A stretch of DNA of 22,070 bases from assembly GCA_026260175.1 (NCBI GenBank), contig JAKCWW010004654.1, forward strand, positions 18,063 to 40,132. Direction: 5' to 3'. The position numbers were made by a program, and so were the translations under genes. The notes under the pieces are model-generated. The model was not told where the DNA came from. It did no database searches and saw only the letters and a list, made by a program, of their open reading frames with translations. The DNA is from Reticulitermes lucifugus (taxonomy: Eukaryota > Arthropoda > Insecta > Blattodea > Rhinotermitidae). Positions 1 through 12,900 of the stretch are shown here, piece after piece. Numbering within the stretch: position 1 is the first letter of the stretch; each line of letters starts with the position of its first letter.

Positions 1-503
1 TTTGGAGGGTAATTTTTTTATATTCTTGAAACATCGCGGTTTCGGAGATTTTCCGATAACAATTGGCACTTGTGTGGCACTTACATCATTGTTAACACAA
101 AGTAAAGCAGTAACTTTTCCCCCGAGTCTTTCGAATATCTTGTATAATATACATGCATCTCAATCTCGCGGAAAACCAAAATGATAGAAATTAAGGCAAT
201 TTTCTCATTCTGGTATTTGGCTCAACATGCAGCAGGCAATCCAGGCGGCACTAAGACAGCAAAACATGCGCGCGCAGCGCACTAAATCATTGTTTCAAAT
301 TTTTAAAAAACTATCCATGTGGGAAAATGTTGCGTCAGGACCGTGATTTTTCAATGATCGATGCGACAAAACGACAGTTCGAGGAACGATGGAGGCGGGA
401 AAAAATAGTGTTATTTATATGGGGCTATTTCCGGGACCAAATAAGGCAGACTATATATGCGGGAAAACGACGGTAATGGGAACGATGCAAGGAGGTTCCA
501 CTG
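1..503. mobile_element. Right-hand end of a pogo/Tigger-like DNA transposon
   Basis: The segment ends with AACGATGCAAGGAGGTTCC followed by ACTG at 500-503 and then a TA dinucleotide. Read inward on the other strand the end begins CAGTGGAACCTCC, and 18 of its first 23 bases match the start of the element at 21974. CAGT termini next to TA are typical of Tc1/mariner-pogo elements. The interior is rich in short CGAT/GGGAAA motifs (for example near 350-480), as in long subterminal repeats of such elements. No transposase domain was recognised in 1-480. The left end lies outside the window. The superfamily call rests on termini only. Confidence 0.6.
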
Positions 504-3396
504 TAATCCAATTTCCACCCACACTATTGACATACAGCCTGTAACTTAGTTTCTTACATGGATTAACTGCATTAAAATTCCATACAAATTATACAAAGCA
601 GCTTATTAAACAAACTGCATTCTCACTCCACTCCAGCCTTCCACAGGATCTTGCAATACAAAAGGATCTGCACAGCTGCAAACATTGGGTTCTTTCTTCA
701 CTGCTTGCCCTTCTTCGTACTTTTTTGACCTGCTGAAAAAACTGACGCATTGCAGATTGTGTAAATCACTTGGAACTTCCTTCTTGTCCTTCCACACAGA
801 TGGCATGGCACAAGGTCTCTCCCTTTTTCAACCATGTAGAATCATCTTTTAGACCAGCCACACTTCACGGTTTTACTTTATTGCACAAGAGCTGCTTTCA
901 TTCGTTCTTATCAGAATATCATAATCAAGCTAACTAGATTGTAAGTGTGAAATCTGAGACTCTTCTCCAAGGAATGAATCCATCAAGCTAGTTGTTGCTT
1001 GCTGCAGCAGTCCAAAAGGGTGATAGTTTTAACAATTTACCTGAATTTTCAGTCAACTTTAAGTCATCACAGACGCAGGCAAATGTCCCAAGTGAACCTG
1101 TTTCTGCTCACTGTTCTACTGAAAACTGATGTTTGCAAGAATGGAGCAATATTCCCTCCATCAAGTTTTCCTTCCATGGCCCATTAAGAGTTGCAACTCT
1201 GAAGGAGTCACTAGCTACTTTCGATCCACTCATAGGCAAAGAACTATTATCCAGCATATTATTTCTATGCTCGGGCAACCTGAGCAGTCATCATGTCGTA
1301 TTCATTGAAAACAAACTCTGGAAGTCACATGCTTCCAAGTACACACTGTCTTAGAAACTCAGCTCTTGGAATTCCTAATCAACAGACTGATTGGATTGTG
1401 TCTTCACTTGTTTTTCTTTCTTTCGTCCCAGGTAAAAGTCCACACTGTACAGAGGAATGGCACACAAATAGCAGGAAATGGAACTGAAATACATGAACTA
1501 TACCCTTAATTAATCCTGAAAAGCTAGGATCATGAGCCAACAACAATGTCATAGTAAACTGTGTACAGGTAAAGTGATGTAGCCAGTCTCCCACATTTCA
1601 CCACAAAAAGACAAATGTCACACATTCAGAATCTGTAAAATTAATATGTGAGAGGCATCCAGTATCAGGTATAATTGCTGGATTTGTTCATTATGTTGCT
1701 TTCAGACTACCCGTATCATCAGTACCGGATACATTATACCTGCAACCTGGCCATAAAACAAGTGCAACTGAAGAAAGAAGTATCTGAAATGCTACCCACT
1801 TAAAAACTCAGCACAGAACTACATATATATTTGCATAAAAGCACACACATTTTTAGGCAAGATCACATTTTGCTACTTCTTGGAATTTGATTCAGACATA
1901 TGCAATTAAGTTTTCCATTTAACAAAGGAGCAATTGAAGTTCATTAATCATATTCGTCTCCTTACCTGCAAAGTTCTCAAAGATTACCAAATAATATGAA
2001 AGGTACAGCAAGACAACTACAGCCAATGCTGAATGCACATAATACCATAATTTTAAAACACTTGTGTGCTCCCACAAAAGAAAAAATTATCGTGCAATAA
2101 AATAAAATAAACCAGCATGATGAAAAGGCAACTAAGTATGGTCCTTTCATGCACACTGCTTGTCACAGGAGCTTTTTAAGAGTACAATCAATATTAAGCG
2201 ACACAACCTTAACCGTGCAATGATACTTCAATGAAACTGTATCTGAATACCAAACTGATCTGTGGTAAATATCAAGAGGAAAATGGAATACATACCAAAA
2301 TATGGGCCATAACAGCACATGGGAATTATTTTTAATCAGTGCAAAAAGCAGCAATAATAATAATAATAATAATTCACAGTGTTTGGGATTTAAATTGAAA
2401 ATGAGAGGTGACATGGAAAATATCAAGAACATTACTGATTACTTGAGAAAACTTCGTAGAGATTGATTTCACTATTCACATAACACAAAAACAGTAACAT
2501 CCTTTCACCTTATGTAAGGTGGTAACCTCACACACATACCACAATCCCAAAAATCTCACCAGTTTCACACTGTCAATCCCAATTCAAAAATTTTAGTGAT
2601 TACATATTGAGCTGATGGTAATGAAAGACAATTTCCTTTCTTCAGAAGGCCCAAGGGCCTAATCCATTTCACATACTACATAAATTGCATGAAATGAAAA
2701 TTGTATGGATACAATTTGAAGTTTCACATGTACACCTTCTGTACAGTGGTTGCTACTGAGACGACATTCTTTCTCAGTCCAAACATGATCAATATTTCTG
2801 GTGTCATGCCTTCAAAAGTTGCTCTGGGTCTGTTTTAAATGTTTCAATGCCACGTATATGTTGAAAGACTCAATACACTGAACTTCTTATGTACCATAAG
2901 AATATGGGCCAATGTACATCAAATCCAGGCACCCAGTCTCTACAACTGGTGCTTTTTCAACCAATGCGTCCCACAAACTTCTTACTTCAAAAGCAGCATA
3001 AGACAGCTGGTGCACCATCCTTCACGAAAAACCTCGGGTTCCTCTTCCAGTTATAGAAATACTGTTTTTGTTAAATGGTCTCAAAAATGAAGACAGGTGT
3101 GATGAGAAAGCACGTAACCTCGATTCTTGCACACGCACGCACCAATAATCACGCACATATATACACAAGTTCCTTAACGCAAATTTTAAGCAAGTCTTCA
3201 CTTTAGTTTTTACTTCACTCAAAAACCATTGGTAAAAGAATACAACACTTTGATATATTAACACATCTTGTGGGCACACTGTACATAAATGGGATAGTTA
3301 TCAATCTCCACTAACTCTCCCTAAAACAATGCTATCTTGATAAATGCCAGATTAAGTCCACATCACTTTTCATAAACCTAAGACTTTTCCCACATT
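504..3396. other. Downstream sequence of the RGG exon; no supported gene
   Basis: AT-rich sequence with only short open frames (up to about 90 codons) lacking recognisable domains. It is either intron before a final Syp exon beyond the left edge, or 3' untranslated/flanking sequence. I searched by eye on the minus strand for the expected KRKxDG and QPIAQQPL tail motifs and found none. A short AAT microsatellite is at 2352-2373. No polyadenylation site can be assigned with confidence. Confidence 0.5.
2352..2373. repeat. AAT microsatellite
   Basis: About seven uninterrupted AAT units, visible directly. Confidence 0.9.
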
Positions 3397-3477
3397 ATTC
3401 TGTTGGTCCATACATTGCAAGTGTTCCACCATCAATCTTACTTTGATTTAAACCAGATTTTCCATTCCAAAACAATT
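3397..3477 (-). CDS. Candidate alternative terminal exon of Syp
   Basis: Downstream of the RGG exon on the gene strand, the sequence TTTGTGTTTTCAG ends at 3478, a credible 3' splice site. Taking the phase-1 G left by the exon at 3768, the frame reads ELFWNGKSGLNQSKIDGG, then nine more residues ending PTE and a TAA. I do not recognise this tail from any SYNCRIP protein, and 27 open codons can occur by chance. An internal GTAAGA could also act as a donor. This is a weak, testable candidate only; a terminal exon outside the window is the main alternative. Confidence 0.2.
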
Positions 3478-3767
3478 CTGAAAACACAAATTATTCATGG
3501 TGAACAGCGAACTATTACGTTCAACATTAACTAATTAAAAAAGGATATGAAAATTTCCAAACAAATCTCCTTCCAGTGTGATCAGTTTGAGCAACATGTA
3601 CTTTCAAGTTTTCCTGCACCCAATTCACAGAACAGATTATCCCTCCACCACCTCAATTATAGACAATTTCTTGTACGTTTACCAGCAACCCGGTGACAAG
3701 GTTGTATCGCTTTTGCTACATGCTAAAGAGGTGAGTGAAAGGAGGTGAAGATACAGACCATCCTCAC

Positions 3768-3921
3768 CTGGTAAACTTCCCTTGGCGCGGGCCCCCCCAC
3801 GCGCGGGTGCTCGACCCCCCCCACGGGCCACGGAGGCTGCGGTGCGTGCCCCCCTGGCTCCCCCACGGGCTGGGGGCCCACCTGCCCGGCCACGCGCCAC
3901 CACTCCACGCCCACGACCAGC
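3768..3921 (-). CDS. Syp: Syp exon: RGG / Arg-Gly-Ala-rich box
   Basis: The acceptor TTTGGTCAG ends at 3922; the exon is in phase 0 and starts [20 protein letters not shown]. It continues with repeated RG, ARGG and GGR units to RAKGSLPG, 51 codons plus one base. The donor CAG|GTGAGG at 3767 is strong. RGG boxes of SYNCRIP/hnRNP R bind RNA and are substrates of arginine methyltransferases (family knowledge). GC content is very high against AT-rich flanks, as expected for Arg/Gly/Ala/Pro codons. In vertebrate orthologues the RGG box is followed by a KRKxDG segment; here the frame would need a further exon beginning in phase 1 to continue, and no match was found between 1 and 3767. If the donor is not used, the frame runs 29 more codons to a stop at 3679. 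Other long open frames over this interval reflect base composition. Confidence 0.87.
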
Positions 3922-6900
3922 CTGACCAAACAACATACCGCACATCATTAGAAAACACAGCCCACCCATACTTTTTCATAGCAATATACATAAATGCCAA
4001 CTCCTAGCAACAGGGCTGACCACAATCACATACAAATAACAGCTGCAGTAAACAGGTCAACTGCTATTTCAGAGAATGAACTCAAATTACTTATTTCAAT
4101 CCACCCCAACCTGCCATAAACACAGCCCATTGTAATTTTTTTACATACTGAAATGGATTATAAAAGTATACAACACAATATGAAAATTATGAACTCCCCA
4201 GTTCATTATTGCACATTCCTGGAATCCAATTAAACATAATCTGCATCTTATGTTCTTGTTTGATCTTAAACATTTCAAAACAAAACGGCCTTGAAAAAGC
4301 ACATTTTCTATTCCTAAAAACAAGACCACAAGACAAACTGAAATGATTAGGATTCAAGAACATGCCATCTATGAAGTGGAAAGCTTTGAGTAGGCGGGAA
4401 TTACAAGCACAAACCTGAATCCCACCGCTCATGCTGTAGTTTGGGGAGCTTGCTTCCATGAACCCAACTTCTTCTGGATCCTAAGTGCCCAAGAGTTAAC
4501 ACACGATGTGAATAAAAAACATGTTTTCTCCTAACATCTTCATCAATATAAATATTATATTGCAGTAACCAGCTACTTATAACTGCTTGACAAACAGCAG
4601 TTGAATGCCAACTGCTAACAAACTGAAAACAAGAACTACATCAATGATGAAATTTGAGGAACAAAAACCAACACTTGTCCTTGACCAACAAATACTACCA
4701 ACACATACCAAGAACAAAATTAAATCTCTGTACTTAAGCCTTGTAACTACACTTCAAATATGTGCAATAAATATTAAACCCATACTTCAAACCCAAACTT
4801 CTCAGCATATACTGACATGGTAAGTGTTGCTGGCATTTGGACAAAAACTCTTAGAATGTTCTTATTTAAGAGCACAGAGCAGGGTTATCCAAAACGAGCA
4901 ATTTGCATATGGTTGGGATTGTTGGGTGAGGAAGCCAAAGCATCTACTTGCGCCCAGCTAAAAGCAGTAAGCTTCTAATAAGCGGCCACAAAAAAGCAGG
5001 AAGCACAGAAACTAAAGCCTGAAGCAAGAGAAATGTCTGTAGGAGAGCAGCCTTCAAATGCTATTGAAATACAGTTTTCATGATGTAACTCTGACTGGTC
5101 TAACCTTTCCTCAGAACAAACTAAGAGTGAATAAAGAAGTTCAAACACCAAATAAGTCCCTGTAAAAAGTTCCACATTTCTTACTGCGGAAATGCAATGA
5201 AATTTCATCAACCAAAGTGCCACCGCTCAAAACAATTTAACACATTCCATCCAAAGCATGAAGTGCAAATTAGTTCACTGCTAGGATGTTAACACTCCTG
5301 TCCCCACATTACAACTCCAATAATAGCTTCGAAGTGCTGTTTGTAGTATGTAGGGCATCTTTACGTAGTGTAGAAATAGGTTTATTTCCAAACAGTGAGG
5401 AAAAGTTAGTCGCTGATGTGATACAAGACTGTTGTGCTCAGCTGATGTCTCGGTTCCCTCCCCCATTTTTTTGGATAACCCTGCAACTAGACAGCAAAAA
5501 AAAAATGACAAGACATTATCATATCTGAGCCAATGCAGGCACACACACATGACACTAGTATATATCCTAGTAATTTTTAAGACATTTTAGAGTCAAATTA
5601 CCTTTTCCCGGCTAATTATCTGGACAGAAAATTTTGAGACGCCTATACGAATGGCTCAGATATGATACGCTATTTGAAAGTGGCAATGCGCTCTGTAGAA
5701 AGGACTATTTTGTTAACAAACGTAACATGTTAGTATCCATAAATGGACGTTGGCCATGTCTATCTAGGTGACCATGCAAAAGAACAGATCAGCCAAATTA
5801 AAAATTGACTTGCTGTAATTCCTTATTATGTAAAGTTACTTAACAATACCATTATCCCCAGCAAATAATCAAAGATATGTTATAATGCAGAAGCACGCAC
5901 AGATGCCTGATCTTCTCATTCCAGAAAATCAAGCATTACTGTCCCAAATCTTTGCATGGCCATGTTCCACTGGACAGAATAACACAGCTGTATATGGTCA
6001 AAATTGTCATCTAGTTCATGAACAAGGTCTTGAACTTGGGCAAGTTGGGCTTCTGAACGCCGTGCCACAGTCAAACAAGCAAATGTACGAATGAACGAAA
6101 AAGACGACTTGGAACGTTTAATAAAGTCGAGCGACCCACCGGCTGAGGCTGCCTGCCCCTCCCTCTGGCAGGTGGTGGAGGCGGCGGATAATCGAAATAG
6201 TAATCCTCGTAACGATAATAGTCATCGTAATATGGATCACTGTAGCCACCTCGATAATCCCCATACCCGTAATAGTCGTAATCATAATCTATAAAAACAC
6301 ACAACAAACACCCAATTTTAACAGCCACGAAATCCAATCAAAAACTTTGTTTCGGAAATCGTCTGAATGTAAAACAAAAAGGCATGCCGGGAAAAGAGAA
6401 AAGTAAAATAAAATTTCCAGGCCAGAAAATAAACACTAGCTACGTGTATAAAACTTGTTTCTCTCAATGTACATCAATGTCACGGACTAAAGACTTCCAT
6501 AATATATGCTTAAAATAAAACTATTAAAAGAATCATACTAAAACACAGTTAACGAAGTGCATTCTACCACCACAATTCACTCTACACCAACTTCACAGAA
6601 CAAGAGAAGGTGACAATAACACCAGTCAAATTCAACAGTACTTACCTTTCCAAAATGGTCTAATGCAATGAAACTTCCAAGTACAGGTTTCTACATTCAT
6701 GTAATTTTGATATACAAATACAAGCAGTATCCCCAAACCAATGCATGTAGCATTCCAAACATATAATGGAAGTTTCAATGCCACATCATGGGAAATAAAG
6801 GAGTAATTAAAAACTTCACCCTAAAAATACAGTATAACAACTGAAAGTAGCAAAACCTCCTAATTCTACAAAAAAAATTCTCCTAGAAAGATTTCTTGTT

Positions 6901-9900
6901 TCCAGTATACCATGCAAAATAAAGGGATTTAAGAACTTTACTGAAAAGAGTATGTCCTGCAGCATTAAGAGTAAAGAACCAAATGCAACGTGCAGTAAAT
7001 ATTATGGGACACCTGAAACACCCTGCAAATTAAATGCAAACTAATGATTATTTCTTGCCAGTGCTTGGAATCTTAGGCATGCCAGAACTTGCAAATTAAT
7101 CCTTCCTAGAACTCATAAGCAGCATGTAAACATGTATTAATATTGGAAGAGGATATGAATCATGCTAATACTTTTTATTTTAAGTGGCTGGCATGAAATA
7201 ATCACGTTCATTAACATGCAAGTACATATATTATCTGCTCCACAATGAAGATAATCTTTCACTGTCCCCGTAAAAAAATTCATAATAAGGGACATTAACG
7301 GAACGCGTCTAAATAAATGTGAGAACTATGCAACGAATTGCTAAATAAACTTCCTAGTACAATTTTACATGCTCAGTCCCAAATCAAAGAATTAACTGTT
7401 AGACACAACTGCTTGGTACATGTCAACATCAGATGAGGTTTATGACGGATGTACCAGGCAAGCACGAGGATTTAACAGAGAACAAAAATTTCAAGGACAC
7501 AAAATATACAAAGAATTAAAAAATTTGACTGACTAGTTTTCATTTCACACACCTACGTCACAATGGACATGCCAACACAAACACAAACACAAGACAAACT
7601 CAACATGAACTGACATCACGCCACTTTACGTGGCAGAACACGACAGAACTGACACTCAAAGACAAAAGCTCAAACAAGTGATGAAGATTGCATGCGCAAA
7701 ACCTTATTAACCCCTTGGCACCGAAAGTTGATCATAGTTGATGTGCAGAGTGATGCTGAGGAAACCAAACATCCACTAAAGCCATTGGCCACATGCAAAT
7801 TAATGGGTGACCATTTAAATTTCAGGTCTTCTGCAGAGTACACTGGGCACTTCATTCCGGCTCCAAAGGGTTAATTACATATATGTTAAAATCTGAAGTA
7901 CATGGTTTTGTTTACAAATTTCTGCATTTCAGTTGTTCATCTCCTCTTACATAAAACAGTTTATATAATAAAATTCTAGACCATGACATATTTGACTATA
8001 TGCACAATGAGGTTGATACTGAACACTTTCCTTACCACAAATGCTCTACAAAACAATGTAAGGATGGATATCAATACAACCATTTGTTGTTACAGCAGAA
8101 ACCATAAGAACATTAAAGAAGAACTATAAAATATGTTTCTATTTCTACTGAAAAAACACAAATTGTATGAAAAGAAAACAACACCATGAGCTTGGAGTCT
8201 AGCACTGATACACTCCATCTTCCTCCTCAAATGCTTCCTCTGAAACAGGTCACTGTGCAACCCAACATCTCCAAAATCTCTCTCTCCCCCCACTGCAATT
8301 GCTCGTTAATTCTTCGCACATTCTTCTGAACCTGTTCTCACCTCAACTGGTCGTCTTCTTGGGTATCTCCTTTTAGTACAAAATTTCACGCCTTCTTTAG
8401 GATTGTATAATCTTTCAGTCTAAAAATGTGTTCACACCATCTCATTCAGTTATTTTACAATTTATTTTTCAAGGCCTTTCCATGAATGTCAACCCTGCCA
8501 TGACAATGTTTCTGCTCCACATGGCAATATGGGTATACAGTAATATTTAAACAAACATTTCTCTCCTTATACATTTACCAACACTTAAGTGCATTCCTGG
8601 CCAACTGGCAAAATATTCCTGCTTTTATCCCTTCAATCGTTTCCTCTTATACTCCTTTGTTTTGTGATTATTTTATTTCCTAAGTACTTCAATCTTTCAA
8701 CTTCCTTTAGTTTGTTATTACATTTAATGCTTCCCACCTCCCAAATCTTCTAATTTGTACAACCACGCATTTAACTTGCCATTGTCCTACTGTTATTTTT
8801 CTTATTTCATCCATTAATGTTAACTTGTGTGATATCACTTCTCTGTCTAATGTCTCTTACAATTTTCAAACCACCCATCATTCCTTTTGCCATGTAACAC
8901 ATGCCATAAATATTATTTTTTTCATCAAACGCTGACAAAAACTAACCCCCGACATTTTCAAATCTTTATCGTTATATTACACTCATTATATGCCTTTTCA
9001 ATAAAAGCCAAACTAATCTTTGAAAATTTCCACATCTTTTTCCAATTTTTAACTGCAAAAACTAAGTCTCTTCACTTATCCATATTGCTCTTCATTCCAA
9101 ATCTTTCCCACCTCTACGTTCAGCACTTGTGATTACATCACATTTTAGAACGCTGGACAATTCATTTAATTCCTCTAAAATTTACGCACTACTCTCGTCT
9201 CCTTTCATAACCTAGAATTAAACCTTTCCAAATCACACATTATTCATCTCGTCATCCAGAAATTTCCCAGCAGTTGCATTACAAACAAATGTGCTGCTGG
9301 TGACTTTCTCCCAGCCCGCCACATTTAGCAGTATACCTACAGTTTGCAGTATTTCATACTACAGAAGTGAATACAGTCAAAGTCTACAGAATCCCAAAAC
9401 ATAGCTACATGCAACATATAGGGCCCTGGGGATGACAAAACCTCTCGCACTGCTGTGTGCTACTATCTGACCTCAGTCACCTGTTTGTCTGGAAACAAAG
9501 CACTAGTAAACAACCCAACTTAAATACAATAACAAGAAATTCCACTTTATAATTCCACGTATTACACCCCTACATCAAGTGGCTACATTTCAGGAACACT
9601 GCTAAGCACAAAAATTGGGACTTTTTGGGCAGTACATCACAGAATAAATTTACATGGTCTCAAAAATCATCACTGATAGAATGTAACAAAAAAGATACTA
9701 CTACCAGAGTTGAGGGACAAAAGAGTAGACTGTTCTCATAAGCAACAAAGTTCTCAACACCTACACCACTGGCCTCCATTCCTCAGCAGCTTCAACAAAA
9801 TTACCGAAAGAAAAAACGCTCACTCCCCAATTCACAACAATGTGTCCTTGTATATAAAGATTATTATTTAAACAATAACATTTTGAAGTACCCTACAACA

Positions 9901-12900
9901 GAACTTCTCAGACTGAAGGTCTTGGGCACTCCATGAAGTTGGGCCACCAAAGATGTGGCTGCTAGTAGAAGCAGAAACCTACTGCCTTAAACATTACAAA
10001 CAGTACCGAGATTACAGCAAATGACAATTATCTCTGCTGTACAAGAAGCAATCCTAGTACCTTTATATACCATGTATACTCACGCACTTGAGCTGTACTT
10101 GCAGAAATGGTGTGAGCTTTCCATTATATTAGCCCTGTTTTTAAATAGAGTGACGGTTTTATCTGTAATTTTTGCCTTTGAAGTTCCCTACAAATAAGTC
10201 CCACAGCAAGACAGCTGGAGAAACCCCCCTTTCTGATCTACTTCTTGTCAGGCACTTGAAAAATGGGGCACTGTATGTCCAGTCCACACAATTTAACACT
10301 CGCCTCCTTGGAGGCTGAGAAGTCCGATTATTGAATTTGTATTTAGGCACCATACAGAACTTACAGAATCACGCAGTGGTACCTTACTTGTGCCCGAGAT
10401 TGTTGGGAGCTCCCACATCTGCTGTTCTGTGAATTTAATGCAAAATAAGACTGAAAACGAGACCTGGCAAAAAGCAGATGGGGGATGATTTCACTATTAT
10501 GAAGACTGGCATAGGATCCAATTACAAAAATTCCATTGGCAGATGAAGTAAGTTCATTTAACACTACTGACTCACAGGTGTTTTGTGGCAGTCCTGGCTG
10601 ACAATTCTGAAACCCCAGCCTCCTCTGCAAGGCACCTGAAGAATTTTTTTAAGGAGAATGGTCATGACTTCAATTTCACTTCCATTAATGTTCCCATAAT
10701 TTGTCTACTAATAAAAGTTTATATATATATATATGTGTGTATGTATATGTATATATATGTCCAGCACTACAAACATCCCTTCTCATTTATTTAACAATTC
10801 TACAAATAGTTCTACCATATAAAATTAACATTCTGAAATTCTGTTCTCATACAACCACAACAAACAGTTGTTTTCAATGTATAATGTACACATGCCATTT
10901 CAACAAAGAGAATAACATGACTGAGCAAATTCTCAGTGCACACTCAAGTACGGTACCACAGCAAGTAGCCCTACAGTAAATCCGCAATTAGTCCTACAGT
11001 ATATAAGAGGAAGTGGGCCAGCCCACAACTCCACTTCATGTAATTGTACAACTATTTTCTGGGCTGGGGGAAGAGGGGGTATTCGCTAAAATAATTCTTC
11101 ACGTCATCAGGTTTTTACCCCTATCTGCCCACCATTCAAAGCAACTGTATACCTTTAAGTCAAAAGTTTGATTCGTTCCTTCTCAAAAATACAAAGCCAA
11201 CGCAGAAAACACCATTTTACCTCCAAGAGAGATTGGCTGAAAGATCACGAACAAATACCTAAGCATTTCACTTCAAGAACATCCATTTCTAGCAAAAACA
11301 ATGAAAGCTCAACAAGTAACAATCACATATGCTGCTCATCCAATGCCTTTCAGTCCTGCCAAAGCAGTCAACACAGTATATTGTACCTTGTATGTACTGC
11401 ATAGGAAAACAAAAAGCGTAAATGTCTCTTTGAACAGTAGACAAAATACCTGACACATGCTAAAAACTACAACTGCTTGGACTTGGACAGAAGAGGGAGA
11501 TAAATGTGCTGAGCAACCTGTAGCTTCCATACAGAATTATGAAGAGCTACCAAAGCTCGATGGCATTAACAAACTAAACACTATATCAACTTGCAAGTAC
11601 CACATAAGTTACAAATGCTGTATTGGTAGTCAGTGTTCCATAAACATACAAACAATGGCGTGCAGTTCAATTAATCAATGAATTCACTTCCCAAAAAACA
11701 GCTCTCATAGCGATGGAACAAATTGTACTGCATAAGAAGTTCAGATCTGCATATGTAATGGAAAAACATGTGGAACAAACATGCAGTTAAGACTCAAAAG
11801 AGAAAATCTAATTTTTGTGGCAAGCCAAAGCGCATGACACCACAGAAACCGGTGGCTTTCTCATGTCCCCAACCTTCAGAGGTCACCGATCTCCCACCTT
11901 GGTCATGTGAAGGAACTACATGCACTGCAAAGGGGGTAGCTTTAACAAAGTTCTTCTGATGGTTCATGTTCCTACTTGTAAATCCTGCCCCACCCAAGAA
12001 AAGCACAGCTTTTACTTTGCTTCTTGACCAGCACTGAACCAGTGGTTCGAAATTCTTCCAATATTCTGAAAGCCACTTCACATAGCACTGCCATGTAAAA
12101 AAAACTTGGTTATATTTTTCAAAATAAAACAAAACTATTTGTATAACAAAATACACCTTGTATGTGCACCAAACATCTGAACCACACGATTAATAAACAA
12201 AATGTCCACAGATTGACTGAGGCTGCAGACAAAATAGTACTCACATGGGCTACCACAGCTCCACAAGCCAATAAAATATTTTCCTAAGCTCCATGACATA
12301 CAGCATCTGAAGAGTTACATGCCTCAGGCAGGTATTGTTGGAGCTCCAAATATGTTACTGGTGTGCAAGTTGATAAGAAGTATATACAAGAGCTTGCTGA
12401 ACTTCATGCCTGATGGAAGATCTACTATACTGTTGAACAAAAACTTTACCTGGTGGACTGTAAATAGGAGGTTTGTAGTGTTATGTTTACAGTGTAACTG
12501 CACTATAAAACTTGCTGACAAATTGCATGCACCGTGTCTCCAACACCACATATACTATTTACATTACATATTCACAAGCACCTCTACTCATATACCAGAC
12601 ACATACATTGGAAATCAAACTCTGATGCAACAGCATGGATAAAAAGATTAATGATCAAGGTACAAACAAAGCACCAGTGAAGTCAGAAGAATGACATCTG
12701 CTCTCCATGAAGCTCTAACTGAATTGCACAAAATATTAAGGGAACACCAACAATCTGTTCACAGACTAGAGACATAGTTCCCAATCTGGTGCCCAACTAA
12801 AATCAGCCCCAAAACTATTTCTGCAAATAGCAAAGGACTGCTGCCCATGAAAACAAAATAAACTCCTCATCCTAAGTGGGTAAGCCTTTGTTGCAATCAA

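Noticed and set aside
606-806. Lysine-rich minus-strand frame downstream of the RGG exon, first considered as the KRKxDG tail of Syp
   Set aside because: The sequence does not match the family tail and no splice site gives the required phase without an immediate stop.
3723-4007. Additional open frames of 68-90 codons over the GC-rich exon, both strands
   Set aside because: They follow from the lack of AT-rich stop codons in the RGG exon; only the frame continuing the spliced Syp reading frame has the RGG pattern and correct splice borders.
10200-10360. Possible tRNA-like or SINE head around a GCCTCCTTGGAGGC palindrome
   Set aside because: No A-box/B-box pair or cloverleaf could be made out; the short palindrome alone is not evidence.
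11794-12156. 120-codon minus-strand open frame and a plus-strand frame opposite it
   Set aside because: No recognisable domain and no splice-supported link to Syp; it could be decayed transposon sequence but nothing identifies it.
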